This document shows positions 1-9,108 of a stretch of 64,000 bases of DNA, piece after piece. The stretch is from Clostridia bacterium. Lineage in GTDB: Bacteria > Bacillota > Clostridia > Christensenellales > Aristaeellaceae. The DNA lies in NCBI GenBank assembly GCA_017534885.1, contig JAFXVR010000026.1:62001-126000 (forward strand), given 5' to 3'. Position numbers and translations under genes: made by a program. Below the pieces are notes generated by a model. The model saw nothing but the letters and a program-made list of their open reading frames with translations. It did no database searches and was not told the origin of the DNA. Position 1 is the stretch's first letter; the number at the start of each line of letters is the position of its first letter.

Positions 1-623
1 CAGGCCAGGTAGCCGCGGGCCAGATCCGGCGCAAAGGTGAAGGTGAACACGGTTTTGCCGTCATCGTACAGCAGCAGCGGCCTGCCCTGGCGGATGCGGT
101 GGAGGATGTTCACGTTCTGCCGCAGCACGCCGATGTTCGCGCAGCCCTCCCCGTAGGTCAGGGATGGGCGGATGATGGTGATGGGCACCGGCCCCTTGCG
201 CATCTGTTCAGCCAGACAGGCCTCCATCCGCGCCTTGTTGAAGGCATAGGGATAGACGGGATCCTCCCACCGCCTGGTCTCTGATTCCCGCACCGGATAA
301 GCCGTGAAGGGCTTGCGGTAGGCGCAGGTGGTGGAGGTGAAAATCCACTGCCTGGCCGAGCCGCCGAAGCAGGTGAGCGAGTGCTCAGCGTCCTCCGGGC
401 TGCGGGACAGCATATCGATGACCACGTCCACCGCCAGGCCCGCTGTTGCCTGCCGGAAGGCCCCGGCATCCCGCCAGTCCGCATGAATGGTCTGCGGCGC
501 TTCGGCAAAGACCACCCGCCGCTGACCCCGGTTCAGGGCGATCATCTCATGCCCCGCCCTGATTCCCTCTGAAACGATGGCACGGCTGATCACGCCTGTG
601 CCGCCAAGAATAAGGATTTTCAT
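1..623 (-). CDS. NAD-dependent epimerase/dehydratase (extended SDR), C-terminus beyond window
   Basis: From the ATG at 621-623 the frame stays open to the window edge, giving 207 codons with the C-terminus missing. The protein opens with a Rossmann strand and glycine motif GGTGVIS (residues 7-13) and carries the SDR catalytic pair Tyr126-x3-Lys130 (YAFNK). This places it in the extended SDR family, whose members oxidise or isomerise nucleotide-linked sugars or related substrates with NAD(P). The start lies only 6 bases after the stop of the upstream LRR gene, so the two are probably cotranscribed. The substrate cannot be told from sequence. Confidence 0.85.
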   Translation of the reverse strand, partial: MKILILGGTGVISRAIVSEGIRAGHEMIALNRGQRRVVFAEAPQTIHADWRDAGAFRQATAGLAVDVVIDMLSRSPEDAEHSLTCFGGSARQWIFTSTTCAYRKPFTAYPVRESETRRWEDPVYPYAFNKARMEACLAEQMRKGPVPITIIRPSLTYGEGCANIGVLRQNVNILHRIRQGRPLLLYDDGKTVFTFTFAPDLARGYLA

Positions 624-629
624 TCTGCT

Positions 630-2504
630 TCAATCATACACCAGCGTCACACTGGTGCCTTCAAATGCTCCGGGATGAACCTGGCAGCCGGCGGGGATGT
701 GCACGGTACCCTCCAGGCCTGTGCAGTCCAGGAAAGCGCCCTCCTCGATCGACTCCAGCCCGTCGGGCAGGGTGAGGTAGAGGAGCTTTGTGCAGTCCCG
801 GAAGGCGCAGAAGCCGATGGTCTTGATGTTGGCGGGAATCTTCAGCTCATGCCTGAAGCTGCAGTGGCTGAATGTGTCCGCGCCGATTTGGGTCAGGCCC
901 GAGGGGATGGTGAGCTCGCCGGTGAAGGCGCAGCCGCAGAAGGCCATGTCGCCCAGCTCCTTCAGGCCGTCCGGCAGCTCCAGCGATCCGTTCAGCCCGC
1001 CGCACTCCGAGAAGGCGCCGAAGTAGATCGCGGTGACCGACGCGGGAATCTCCAGCGAGCCCGTGATTCCCAGCTCGTAAAAGGCGCACTGCTCAATGGT
1101 CTTCAGGCGGCGGGGCAGCCGGACCTCGCCGGTGACCTTCTGGCGCATGCCGTCCGCGCCGGAGAAGGCGTATTCTTTGATGACAGTCACCAGCCTGCCG
1201 CCGATCTTGTCGGCAAAGCACAGCCCGGTCTGCTCGTCATCACAGCCGGTGGCCACGGCCTCGCCGTTTTCAAGGGCGTAGCGGATGCCGTTCACAGTGC
1301 AGGGCCAGCTGTCGGTATCCCAGGACAGGAGGGCTTCAACGCCCTTGAAGGCCCCGGGATGCACCGAGCAGTCCGCCGGGATGTGGATTTCGCCGGTCAG
1401 GGCGCTGTAGGCGAAAGCCCAGTCCGGCACGGCTTTGACGCTCTCCGGGATGGCCTTCAGGGAGGTGAAGCCTGTTCCCGCAAAGGCGGAGTGCCCGATT
1501 TCGGTCAGGGTTTCCGGCAGGATGAGCTCGCCGGTCAGGGTGCTCTGCCAGCCGAAGGCGTAAGCGCCGATCCGCTCCAGGTGGCTCGGCAGGGTCACGG
1601 GGCCGCGCAGGTATTCACGGGCGTACTTCCTTTGCCCAAGAGAGCCGTTGCCGCCGGGGCACTCAAAGGCGGATTCCGCGATGTCCGTCACCCACCTGCC
1701 ATTCACCTGATCCTTCAGGTACAGCTCGGTCACGTCCTCCTCGAGGCCCATGGCGGTCACCCGGCCGTCCACCAGGTCGTAAACCACGCCGCTGACCGAG
1801 GTGGGCCAGGTCTCCTCCGGCGCTTCGCCTAAGATCGTCCAGCCGATGTTCTGGATGTCCTGCTCGCCGGTTTCGGTGTCCTTCACCACGATGAACACGT
1901 TGAACTTGCCGTCGTAGCCGGGGGTCGCCGCCACCCGCTGCTGGGTGGAGTAGAAATAGTTGACCGGCCGGGACTGGGCATCGTAGATATTGTAGGCGAT
2001 GGTCACGCTGCCGGAAGCGCAGGAGATTCGCGGCCGGTTGACAAAGATGGACTTCCTGTCCGGGCTGATCTCATAGGTGGCCTTGCTGACGGACAGCTCC
2101 TCGGAGGTGGGCCAGGAGAGGGTCTGCCAGCCGATGTCCTGGGTCTTCTGCTCGCCGGTGTCGGTGTCGGTGACCACCACAAACACGTTGAAGCGCCCGC
2201 CGTAGCCGGGTGTGGCCGCAACGCGGTCTTCCAGAGAGTAGAAGTAGTTGACCGGATAGGAATCCGCGTCGTAGATATTGTAGGCGATGGTGTAATGCTC
2301 GCAGCCGGTGACTTCAGGCTTGCTGATGTAGACGGACTGCCTGTTTTCGCTGATCTCGAAGGACAGGCCGCCCACGGTCAGCGCCTTGGATTCCTCCTCG
2401 ATTTCGTCCATCAGGGCGTCCAGGCTGACCGCCGGTTCCGCAAAAGCGGCGGAAACCGCCAGCAGGAGGCAGAGGGCCAGCAGCAGGGAGAGCGCTTTTT
2501 TCAT
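630..2504 (-). CDS. Secreted leucine-rich-repeat (BspA/LRR_5-like) protein
   Basis: This 624-residue protein starts at ATG 2502-2504 behind an AAAGGATG ribosome binding site; the longer upstream reading has no such signal and would bury the signal peptide. Residues 1-22 are a classic signal peptide. Two near-identical modules of about 85 residues follow (each with AYNIYDA and RVAATPGY), apparently a tandem duplication. The rest is BspA-type leucine-rich repeats (IPxxVxxIxxxAFxxC-like) built into several sheets. Such proteins are secreted or surface exposed and often bind host or polymer ligands, but no anchor motif was seen and no ligand can be named. Confidence 0.85.
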   Translation of the reverse strand: MKKALSLLLALCLLLAVSAAFAEPAVSLDALMDEIEEESKALTVGGLSFEISENRQSVYISKPEVTGCEHYTIAYNIYDADSYPVNYFYSLEDRVAATPGYGGRFNVFVVVTDTDTGEQKTQDIGWQTLSWPTSEELSVSKATYEISPDRKSIFVNRPRISCASGSVTIAYNIYDAQSRPVNYFYSTQQRVAATPGYDGKFNVFIVVKDTETGEQDIQNIGWTILGEAPEETWPTSVSGVVYDLVDGRVTAMGLEEDVTELYLKDQVNGRWVTDIAESAFECPGGNGSLGQRKYAREYLRGPVTLPSHLERIGAYAFGWQSTLTGELILPETLTEIGHSAFAGTGFTSLKAIPESVKAVPDWAFAYSALTGEIHIPADCSVHPGAFKGVEALLSWDTDSWPCTVNGIRYALENGEAVATGCDDEQTGLCFADKIGGRLVTVIKEYAFSGADGMRQKVTGEVRLPRRLKTIEQCAFYELGITGSLEIPASVTAIYFGAFSECGGLNGSLELPDGLKELGDMAFCGCAFTGELTIPSGLTQIGADTFSHCSFRHELKIPANIKTIGFCAFRDCTKLLYLTLPDGLESIEEGAFLDCTGLEGTVHIPAGCQVHPGAFEGTSVTLVYD

Positions 2505-2560
2505 GCTGAAACATCCTTTCGCGGGTCTGTGGTGAACGGGTGAATGTGGTTCCGGGTGAA

Positions 2561-2589
2561 AGTATAGCATATCGGAGGCGGGATTTCAA
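2561..2589 (-). promoter_or_regulatory. Sigma-A-type promoter of LRR/epimerase operon
   Basis: On the minus strand a TTGAAA -35 box (2584-2589) and a TATACT -10 box (2561-2566) are separated by 17 bases. It lies 57 bases upstream of the LRR protein start. Confidence 0.8.
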
Positions 2590-2697
2590 TCACTCCTGTT
2601 CCGGCTGACTGAGGGCCGTCACCCTCCCCATTCCTTGCCCGCGTTCAGCAATTCCGGCGAAATCCGCTTCAGAACCCGCGGAGTACAGCAAAAAAAC

Positions 2698-2726
2698 TTG
2701 CAATCCCCGGCGCTTTCCTGTATCCT
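2698..2726 (+). promoter_or_regulatory. Sigma-A-type promoter of the alpha-oxoamine synthase gene
   Basis: TTGCAA (2698-2703) and TATCCT (2721-2726) are separated by 17 bases, about 87 bases before the start codon. The 309-base divergent gap 2505-2813 holds this promoter and the opposing one at 2561-2589; nothing else was recognised in it. Confidence 0.65.
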
Positions 2727-2813
2727 CAGACTGCCCCAGTATGGGGTTTCATTCATGCCATTCATACCATTCATCATTCATCCGGGAAAGCCGCGATGGC
2801 GGCGGGAGGTGTC

Positions 2814-4061
2814 ATGACACAGACCAACGAGAAGGCGGAGCGCATCACGCGCTTTACCGACACACCGGAGTACAAAGCCTTTGCCGAGCGCAGCAGGACG
2901 CTGTTCGCCCACGGCAATCCGTACTTCGTGTGCCACGATTCCCCGCTGACGGACACGAGCCTGATGGCCGGGCAGCGGGTGCTCAACTTCGGCAGCTACA
3001 ATTACGCGGGCATGTCCGGGCGGAAGGAGGTCAGCGAGGCGGCCAAGCGGGCCATCGACATGTACGGCACCTCGGCCTCCGGCAGCCGGCTGCTGGCGGG
3101 GGAGAAGACCCTGACCCAGGAGCTGGAGCGGGCCATCGCCGACTGGAAGCACGCGGAGGCCGCGCTGGTGCTGGTGGGCGGGCATTCCACCAACGTCACC
3201 TGCGTGGGGCACTTCTGCGGTGAGGGCGACCTGATCCTCTACGACGCGCTGATCCACAACTCGGTGGCGGAGGGCTGCCGGCTCTCCCACGCCACCTGCC
3301 GGCCCTTCCCCCACAACGATCCCGAAGCCCTGCGGCGCATCCTCTCCACCCGGCGCGACCGCTTCCGCAAGGCCCTGATCTGCATCGAGGGCGTGTACTC
3401 CATGGACGGGGACATCGCCCCGGTGCCCGAGTTTGTGAAGATCAAGCAGGAGTTCGGCTGCTTCCTGATGGTGGACGAGGCGCACTCCACCTGCGTCATC
3501 GGCGAGACCGGCGGCGGCGTGGACGAGTACTTCGGCCTGGACCCCAAGGCCATCGATATCAAGATGGGCACCCTCTCAAAGGGACTGGGCGCCTGCGGCG
3601 GCTACCTGGCCGGCGACTTCGACCTGATTGAGTACATGCGCTACAACCTGCCGGGCTTTGTCTTCTCGGTGGGCATCTCCCCGGCGCTGGCGGCGGCGGC
3701 CCTCGAAAGCGTGCGGCTGATGCGCTCCGATCCCAGCATCATGGAGAACATGCGGTGCAATGTGGCCTGCTTTGTGGAGGAGGCCAAACGCCACGGCTTT
3801 GACATCGGTCTAGCCGGGCGCACCGCCATCGTGCCCGTGACGGTGGGCGAGGATGACGACGCGGCCGAACTGAGCAACCGCATGCGGGAGAAGGGCGTGT
3901 TCGTGCCCCCGGCGGTGTATCCCGCCGTGCCCCGGGGCGAGGCCCGGCTGCGCTTCTGCCTGACCGCCGCGCACAGGCCGGAGCAGATTGTGGAAGCCCT
4001 GAACAAGCTGGAAGAAGCGGCGGCTGAGCTGGGCATCGACCTGAAGCGCCGCGCCGGCTGA
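2814..4061 (+). CDS. Alpha-oxoamine synthase family PLP enzyme (KBL/BioF/SPT-like)
   Basis: This 415-residue protein belongs to the fold-type I PLP enzymes that condense an amino acid with an acyl-CoA or acyl carrier protein (BioF, 2-amino-3-ketobutyrate CoA ligase, serine palmitoyltransferase). Visible family marks are GTSASGSRLLAG near residue 86, the VDEAHS aspartate/histidine motif that contacts PLP, and the Schiff-base lysine at about 256 in GTLSKGLG. The start is ATG 2814, chosen for the GGGAGG site just upstream. No other biotin or sphingolipid gene is nearby, so the substrate stays open; an SPT-like or acyl-carrier-linked role is as possible as KBL. Confidence 0.88.
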   Translation: MTQTNEKAERITRFTDTPEYKAFAERSRTLFAHGNPYFVCHDSPLTDTSLMAGQRVLNFGSYNYAGMSGRKEVSEAAKRAIDMYGTSASGSRLLAGEKTLTQELERAIADWKHAEAALVLVGGHSTNVTCVGHFCGEGDLILYDALIHNSVAEGCRLSHATCRPFPHNDPEALRRILSTRRDRFRKALICIEGVYSMDGDIAPVPEFVKIKQEFGCFLMVDEAHSTCVIGETGGGVDEYFGLDPKAIDIKMGTLSKGLGACGGYLAGDFDLIEYMRYNLPGFVFSVGISPALAAAALESVRLMRSDPSIMENMRCNVACFVEEAKRHGFDIGLAGRTAIVPVTVGEDDDAAELSNRMREKGVFVPPAVYPAVPRGEARLRFCLTAAHRPEQIVEALNKLEEAAAELGIDLKRRAG

Positions 4062-4073
4062 ACACAGAACCGC

Positions 4074-4120
4074 ACAGCAGACAGTTGGCAGACGCGATGG
4101 CGCTGTCAGCTGTTTGCTGT
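4074..4120. repeat. Imperfect inverted repeat between oxoamine synthase and MATE genes
   Basis: Arms 4074-4087 and 4107-4120 pair at 12 of 14 positions, the mismatches being G-T type. No T-tract follows on the plus strand, so a simple intrinsic terminator is not clear; it may shape the mRNA between the two genes. Confidence 0.45.
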
Positions 4121-4160
4121 CACAGGACAAAAGCGCGCCGGGCATCCGGCTGAGGCAGCC

Positions 4161-5570
4161 ATGAAAACGAGCAAGAAACCCCAGGTCAGCAAGCAGGAGC
4201 TCTTCGCGTCCACGCCCGTGCCCAGGGCGCTGACCGCCATGGCGATTCCCACCATCATCAGCCAGCTGATCAACCTGGTGTACAACATGGTGGACGCCCT
4301 GTTCATCGGCCAGACAGGCAACGCCTACATGATGGCCGCCACCTCCCTCACCCTGACCATGGTCATGATGAACGTGGCGCTGGCCAACCTCTTTGGCATC
4401 GGCGGAGGCAGCCAGACGGCGCGGCTGATGGGGGCGGGTCAGACGGAGGAGGCGAGGGGCGTCAGCGCCTTCAGCGTGTGGGGCGCGGCGGGCATCGCCC
4501 TGACCTACTCCCTGCTGGCGGGCCTCTTTCTCGACCCGCTGCTGCGCTTCCTCGGCGCGTCGGACGCCACCATCGGCTACGCCCGGAGCTATGCGCTGAT
4601 CGTCATCGTCATCGGCAGCCTGCCCAGCATCCTCTCCATGGCCCTGGCGCACCTGCTGCGCAACGCGGGCTTCTCAGGCCAGGCCAGCGCGGGACTGAGC
4701 CTGGGCGGTGTGCTGAACATGGCGCTGGATCCCCTCTTCATGTTTGTGATCCTCCCGAAGGGGCAGGAGGTGACCGGCGCGGCCATCGCCACCGCCCTGT
4801 CCAACACGGCGGCCTGCGGCTATCTGCTCTTCGCCTATGGGCGGGCTTCCCGGGAAGCGCCCCTCAGCCTGCGCATCAGAGAAGCCCGGGCGCTGGACAG
4901 GAAGCAAATCAAAGCGGTGTTCGCGGTGGGCGTGCCCTCGGCGGTGCTGACTGGCCTCTTCGACCTGGCCAACATCTGCGTCAACATCATCGCCGCGGCC
5001 CACAGCGACCTGGTGGTTGCCGGCATGGGCATTGTGATGAAGGTGGAACGCATCCCCAACGCCATCAACCTGGGCATCTGCCAGGGCATGCTGCCCATAG
5101 TGGCCTTCAACTACTCCAGCGGCAACCACGCGCGCATGAAGGAGGTCATCCGCACGGCGCGGCTGGCGGGCCTGGTGATCTCGGCGGCCTGCATCCTCCT
5201 CTTCGAGCTCCTGGCGGACACGGCGGTGGGCTTCTTCCTGAACACGGATACCGGCGACGCGGCAACCGCCCTGCGCACGGTGGCCTACGCGGCGCTCTTC
5301 CTGCGCATCCGCTGCCTCGCCTCGCCCATGCAGTTCACCAACTACCACACCTCCTACTGCATGCAGGCCATGGGCCGGGGCAGGGAGACCCTCCTGCACG
5401 CCTTTGTGCGGGAAATCGTATGCTACATCCCCTGCATGTTCCTCCTGGATCGGCTCTTCGGCGAAACCGGCCTGGCCGCCGCCCTCCCGGTGGGCGAGGG
5501 CCTCGGCGCGGTCTTTGCCCTGGCGCTGCTGGCCTGGGTGCTGCGCAGGGAGAAGGAGCGGACAGCCTGA
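4161..5570 (+). CDS. MATE family efflux transporter
   Basis: This 469-residue integral membrane protein shows about twelve hydrophobic segments in two similar halves. The typical MATE features are visible, including the N-terminal stretch PRALTAMAIPTIISQLINL and GQTGNAYMMAA. MATE proteins export cationic or organic compounds by Na+ or H+ antiport across the cytoplasmic membrane. The ATG at 4161 has a GAGG-type site 8 bases upstream. It sits 99 bases after the oxoamine synthase gene on the same strand and may share its transcript. The substrate is unknown. Confidence 0.92.
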   Translation: MKTSKKPQVSKQELFASTPVPRALTAMAIPTIISQLINLVYNMVDALFIGQTGNAYMMAATSLTLTMVMMNVALANLFGIGGGSQTARLMGAGQTEEARGVSAFSVWGAAGIALTYSLLAGLFLDPLLRFLGASDATIGYARSYALIVIVIGSLPSILSMALAHLLRNAGFSGQASAGLSLGGVLNMALDPLFMFVILPKGQEVTGAAIATALSNTAACGYLLFAYGRASREAPLSLRIREARALDRKQIKAVFAVGVPSAVLTGLFDLANICVNIIAAAHSDLVVAGMGIVMKVERIPNAINLGICQGMLPIVAFNYSSGNHARMKEVIRTARLAGLVISAACILLFELLADTAVGFFLNTDTGDAATALRTVAYAALFLRIRCLASPMQFTNYHTSYCMQAMGRGRETLLHAFVREIVCYIPCMFLLDRLFGETGLAAALPVGEGLGAVFALALLAWVLRREKERTA

Positions 5571-5574
5571 ACAA

Positions 5575-5615
5575 AAAGCCCATGCGGATCTGATGGACCT
5601 GCATGGGCTTTCAAC
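5575..5615. terminator. Bidirectional intrinsic terminator between MATE and queT
   Basis: Arms AAAGCCCATGC (5575-5585) and GCATGGGCTTT (5601-5611) form a perfect 11-bp stem, with A/T runs on both sides. It can serve the convergent MATE (plus) and queT (minus) genes. Confidence 0.85.
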
Positions 5616-5654
5616 AACTGTACGGGTGTCCGCGGAACCTTCCGCAGCGCTTCC

Positions 5655-6188
5655 TTACCGGGTCAGCTCCTTGTCGATGCGGCGGAAGGCGGGCAGGAGG
5701 ATGAGGCCGATGATCACGGCGAGCAGCTCTCCGACGCCGACTTCGACGGCGGTGAGCAGGAAGGGAAGGTTGAAGCTGACGGTCAGCACAGCGCCGACAA
5801 TGAGGGCGTTGGACAGAACCGGGCAGAGGGCGGAGAGCAGGGGCAGGGCGAAAGGCTCGCTGCGGCCGATCTGGCGCACAGGCAGGGTGCGGCTGCGCAG
5901 GAACCAGGTGCCCAGGGCGGCGATCAGGGTGGCCAGCGTGCCGAAGATCACGTCCAGCACTGTGGTCAGGCCGGAGCTGAGGCCGTAAGCGTTGGCGATC
6001 AGGCAGCCGATGGTCAGGCCGGGGATGGCCTCAGGCATGAGCACCGGCAGGATGGTCATGGCCTCGGACACGCGCAGCTGAATGCTGGCGTAGCTGATGG
6101 GGGCCAGCACGATGGTCAGCACTGCGTACAGCGCGGCGATGGCGGCGCTCACGCACAGGGAACGGGTGGTCAGCATCCTCTTGTACAC
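5655..6188 (-). CDS. queT: QueT-type ECF transporter S component
   Basis: This 177-residue protein is almost entirely hydrophobic, with five to six membrane segments. It matches the QueT family, whose N-terminus LxPISYxxIQxRVSEAMxxLP is clear here (residues 28-48). QueT is the substrate-binding S component of an energy-coupling-factor importer thought to bring in queuosine precursors. The start is GTG 6186-6188 behind an AAAGGAG site. No ECF ATPase or T component is present in the window, so it presumably uses a shared module encoded elsewhere. Confidence 0.88.
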   Translation of the reverse strand: MYKRMLTTRSLCVSAAIAALYAVLTIVLAPISYASIQLRVSEAMTILPVLMPEAIPGLTIGCLIANAYGLSSGLTTVLDVIFGTLATLIAALGTWFLRSRTLPVRQIGRSEPFALPLLSALCPVLSNALIVGAVLTVSFNLPFLLTAVEVGVGELLAVIIGLILLPAFRRIDKELTR

Positions 6189-6232
6189 AGGGATACTCCT
6201 TTCTGCATAGCGAAGTGTCGCAAGCAGGGAGC

Positions 6233-6261
6233 ATCATAACATGAAAGCAGTGGAAGCGCAA
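6233..6261 (-). promoter_or_regulatory. Sigma-A-type promoter of queT
   Basis: TTGCGC (-35, 6256-6261) and TATGAT (-10, 6233-6238) on the minus strand are separated by 17 bases. The expected leader is only about 40 bases long. Confidence 0.75.
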
Positions 6262-6282
6262 GCCGGAACAGCGCTTTCCGCT

Positions 6283-6308
6283 GAAAAAGCCTCCCGGCGG
6301 GGGAGGCC
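6283..6308 (-). terminator. Intrinsic terminator of murC
   Basis: On the minus strand a GCCTCCC/GGGAGGC stem with a 5-base loop is followed directly by TTTTT, 19 bases after the murC stop codon. Confidence 0.85.
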
Positions 6309-6326
6309 TAAAAGAAATGCAGGGTT

Positions 6327-7724
6327 TCAGGCTTTTTCCGCCTCGTGGCGGCTGATCTGTTCGTTAAGCAGGTTGATGTCCCCGCAGCCCATGGTGATGG
6401 CCAGGTCGCCGGGGGCGAGGTGTTCCCGGAGCCAGGCCTCGGTATCGTCGAAGGAGGGCGTCCAGACGGCGTTCAGGCCGTGGGCCTTCATGCCCTCCAC
6501 CAGCATCCCGGAGTGAATATCGCCGGGGTCTTTTTCCCTTGCGGCGCAGATATCGGTCACCAGGGTGATGTCGGCGGCATCGGTGCAGGTCAGGTAATCG
6601 TTGAAGAGGGTCTTGACACGGCTGAAGGTGTGGGGCTGCATCACGGCCACCAGCGTTCCCTTGCAGCGCTTGCGGGCGATGGCCACCGCGTTGCGCATCT
6701 CAGCGGGATTGTGACCGTAATCGTGGAAGAGCTCGGCGCCGTTCAGATGACCGGTCAGTTCAAAGCGGCGGTGCGCGCCCTTGAAGGCGGCGATGCTCTC
6801 AGCGGCCTTGCGCAGGTCGGCCCCCAGCACGTCCGCGGCGGCCAGGGCGGCCAAAGCGTTTTCCACATTGAAGAGCCCGGGCACGCCCATGCGGATCTCC
6901 GCCACGGTCTCATCTCCGCGCATCAGGGTGAAAGAGGCGTGGCCTTCCTCGTCCTCCGCCAGGTTTGCGGGATGCCAGTCGCAGCTGTTGTCCAGGCCGA
7001 AGGTCAGGGTGCGGCAGTCCAGGCGCTTCAGCTGGCGCACGACCCGCTCGTCCGTGCCCTTGCCGATGGCCGTCCCGTCCGGCGGAAGCAGGTGGAGGAA
7101 GGTGCCGAAGGTCTCCTCGATCTCGTCGATGTCGCGGTAGCAGTCCAGGTGATCCGCGTCGATGTTCAGCACCACGGCCACCCGGGGCTTCAGCTGCAGG
7201 AAGGAGCGGTTGAACTCGCAGGCCTCGGCCAGGAAGACCCCGCCCCGGCCGATGCGGGTCGACCCGCCGATGGCATCCAGCTTGCCGCCGATGTGCACGC
7301 TGGGATCCAGGCCGCAGTCCACCAGCACCTGGGAGAGCATCGAGGTGGTGGTGGTCTTGCCGTGGGCGCCGCAGACCGCCACCCCGCAGGCGGCTGTCTC
7401 CATCAGCTGGCCCAGAAGGGTAGCCCGCTCCATGGCGGGAATGCCCAGCCTGGCGGCTTCCAGCAGCTCGGGATTGTCCTTAGGGATGGCGGCGGTATAG
7501 ACCACCAGCGCCGCCCCGTGCACGTTCTCCGGCACGTGGCCGATCATCACCCGGATCCCCTTGGCCCGGACGTCGTCCATCAGGTAGCCGTCGGTGCGGT
7601 CGGAGCCGGTGACCCGATAGCCCTGGTCGCAGAGCATTTCAGCCAGGCCGGACATGCTGGAGCCCCCCACCCCGATCAGGTGGATGGTCTGCCCCCTGTA
7701 ATCCCGGATATGCGGCGTTTGCAT
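6327..7724 (-). CDS. murC: UDP-N-acetylmuramate--L-alanine ligase
   Basis: MurC adds L-alanine to UDP-MurNAc with ATP hydrolysis, the first step of the peptidoglycan stem peptide, in the cytoplasm. The 465-residue length is normal for the family. The N-terminal UDP-binding glycine motif is GVGGSSMSG (18-26), the ATP loop is GAHGKTTTT (119-127), and the Mur ligase centre and C-terminal domains follow. The ATG is preceded by AAAGGAGG. It is monocistronic with its own promoter and terminator and lies away from a dcw cluster; murG lies 3 kb away in a different operon. Confidence 0.95.
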   Translation of the reverse strand: MQTPHIRDYRGQTIHLIGVGGSSMSGLAEMLCDQGYRVTGSDRTDGYLMDDVRAKGIRVMIGHVPENVHGAALVVYTAAIPKDNPELLEAARLGIPAMERATLLGQLMETAACGVAVCGAHGKTTTTSMLSQVLVDCGLDPSVHIGGKLDAIGGSTRIGRGGVFLAEACEFNRSFLQLKPRVAVVLNIDADHLDCYRDIDEIEETFGTFLHLLPPDGTAIGKGTDERVVRQLKRLDCRTLTFGLDNSCDWHPANLAEDEEGHASFTLMRGDETVAEIRMGVPGLFNVENALAALAAADVLGADLRKAAESIAAFKGAHRRFELTGHLNGAELFHDYGHNPAEMRNAVAIARKRCKGTLVAVMQPHTFSRVKTLFNDYLTCTDAADITLVTDICAAREKDPGDIHSGMLVEGMKAHGLNAVWTPSFDDTEAWLREHLAPGDLAITMGCGDINLLNEQISRHEAEKA

Positions 7725-7756
7725 CAGCGCTTCCTCCTTTGCCTTCCGGCGGGTCT

Positions 7757-7785
7757 ATTATACGCTTTCAGCAGGCGGGAATCAA
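7757..7785 (-). promoter_or_regulatory. Sigma-A-type promoter of murC
   Basis: TTGATT (7780-7785) and TATAAT (7757-7762) on the minus strand are separated by 17 bases, 33 bases before the murC start. Confidence 0.8.
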
Positions 7786-7975
7786 GGGGGCGCACAAACG
7801 GTCCAAGGCAGATTCTGGGGGAAGCGATTGTCCTGAAAACGGCCTGTCACGGGCTGCAAGTCTTTTTCCCATCTTTTTTTCTGCCTCGGGAGGAAAACGC
7901 CATGCTTGTTCGTATTCTACTATGAGCGCACACAAGGCGCTCCATCAGCCATGGTTTCCGAAGGAGGATAAGGAT

Positions 7976-9037
7976 ATGAAACGGTTCTTCATGCTGATTC
8001 TGACACTGGCGCTGACCACGGCCGCTCTGGCGGAGGCCGGGCTGCCCGCCTACACCTATACGGGGGACGACCTCATCGAAGCCGCCGCCGTGGCCTATAT
8101 GCTTGAGCGGGCGGAAGCGATGTACTACCTAGAGGAAGGCTCGGTGACCATTCCGTCGCCGCTGATCTTCCGCGTGGAACAGCCGGACGATGAGACAGCT
8201 CGGGTGTACGGCAATTTCTGGGTGTACACCTACAATCTGGAGGGCAAAACCCTGTTCTGCATCTCCGGCGGGGAAGAGCCTGCGGTGCTGACGCTGAAAA
8301 AGGCCGGGGAAGGCTGGACGGTGGCGGACGTGCTCGGGGCGGAGGACGGCGACGGCTTTGCGGAAAGTCTGCGGGCATTGGCCGGCGGCGACGAAGCCCT
8401 GCTGGCCCAGTTCCTGAACACGGACGACACAGAGGTGCGGGAGCGGTTCATCCGGGAATATGTCAGCGCCAACGGGCTGGATGTGGAGGCCTATCAGGAT
8501 TACGGCTGGGATCCCGTGCTGCTGAACCGGGAGGTCAGCGCTGAGCCCTACAGCCTGCTGCAGGGCAAGCGCTTCGTCTTTGCCAGCGGCGTGGGCGCCT
8601 GGGACACCACCATCACCTTCGGCGCGGAGGGCAGCTTCACCGGCGAATTCCACGACAGCGAGATGGGGGAGACCGGCGAGGGCTACCCGGACGGCACCGT
8701 TTACGGCTGCACCTTCCACGGCAGACTGGCCGACGCGGAACAGGCGGACAGCCTGACCTGGACGCTGACCGTCGCGGAGCTGGAAATGGATGAAGGCCAG
8801 GCGCCCGAGGCCATCGAGGACGGCATCCGCTTTGTGACCACCGATCCCTACGGCCTGAAGGCCGGGGACGCCATCACCCTGTACCTGCCGGGCACCCCGG
8901 TGAGCGGCCTGCCCGAGGATTTCCTCTTCTGGACGCACATTCAGGAGATCGATCCGGACGCTGAAACCCTGCCCTGGATGACGCTCCGCGATGACGCGGC
9001 TCAGAGCGGCTTTGTGTGCGAGACGGACATGGAATAA
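7976..9037 (+). CDS. Secreted protein of unknown function
   Basis: This 353-residue protein starts at ATG 7976 behind AAGGAGG; a longer upstream reading exists but lacks a site and hides the signal peptide (residues 1-20, MKRFFMLILTLALTTAALAE). The mature part is acidic and predicted soluble. A stretch around GKRFVFASGVGAWDTTITFG and FTGEFHDSE resembles lipocalin-like or beta-rich sensor modules, with no motif I can name. It stands alone between murC and the terminator shared with the rlmA gene. No function is proposed. Confidence 0.75.
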   Translation: MKRFFMLILTLALTTAALAEAGLPAYTYTGDDLIEAAAVAYMLERAEAMYYLEEGSVTIPSPLIFRVEQPDDETARVYGNFWVYTYNLEGKTLFCISGGEEPAVLTLKKAGEGWTVADVLGAEDGDGFAESLRALAGGDEALLAQFLNTDDTEVRERFIREYVSANGLDVEAYQDYGWDPVLLNREVSAEPYSLLQGKRFVFASGVGAWDTTITFGAEGSFTGEFHDSEMGETGEGYPDGTVYGCTFHGRLADAEQADSLTWTLTVAELEMDEGQAPEAIEDGIRFVTTDPYGLKAGDAITLYLPGTPVSGLPEDFLFWTHIQEIDPDAETLPWMTLRDDAAQSGFVCETDME

Positions 9038-9053
9038 GCACTGAACCCATCAG

Positions 9054-9083
9054 AAAAGCCCGACAGACTGCGCCGGGCTTTTT
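9054..9083. terminator. Bidirectional intrinsic terminator
   Basis: AAAAGCCCG (9054-9062) pairs with CGGGCTTTTT (9074-9083), giving A and T tracts on opposite sides. It lies between the convergent secreted-protein and rlmA-like genes. Confidence 0.85.
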
Positions 9084-9108
9084 CGATGGCCTGCTTTTTC
9101 AGCGGGAT

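Noticed and set aside
6188..6232. A preQ1 riboswitch in the queT leader
   Set aside because: The leader is about 40 bases with a CTGC/GCAG stem, but the A-rich 3' tail and the pseudoknot sequence of preQ1-I are missing; the other classes need more length.
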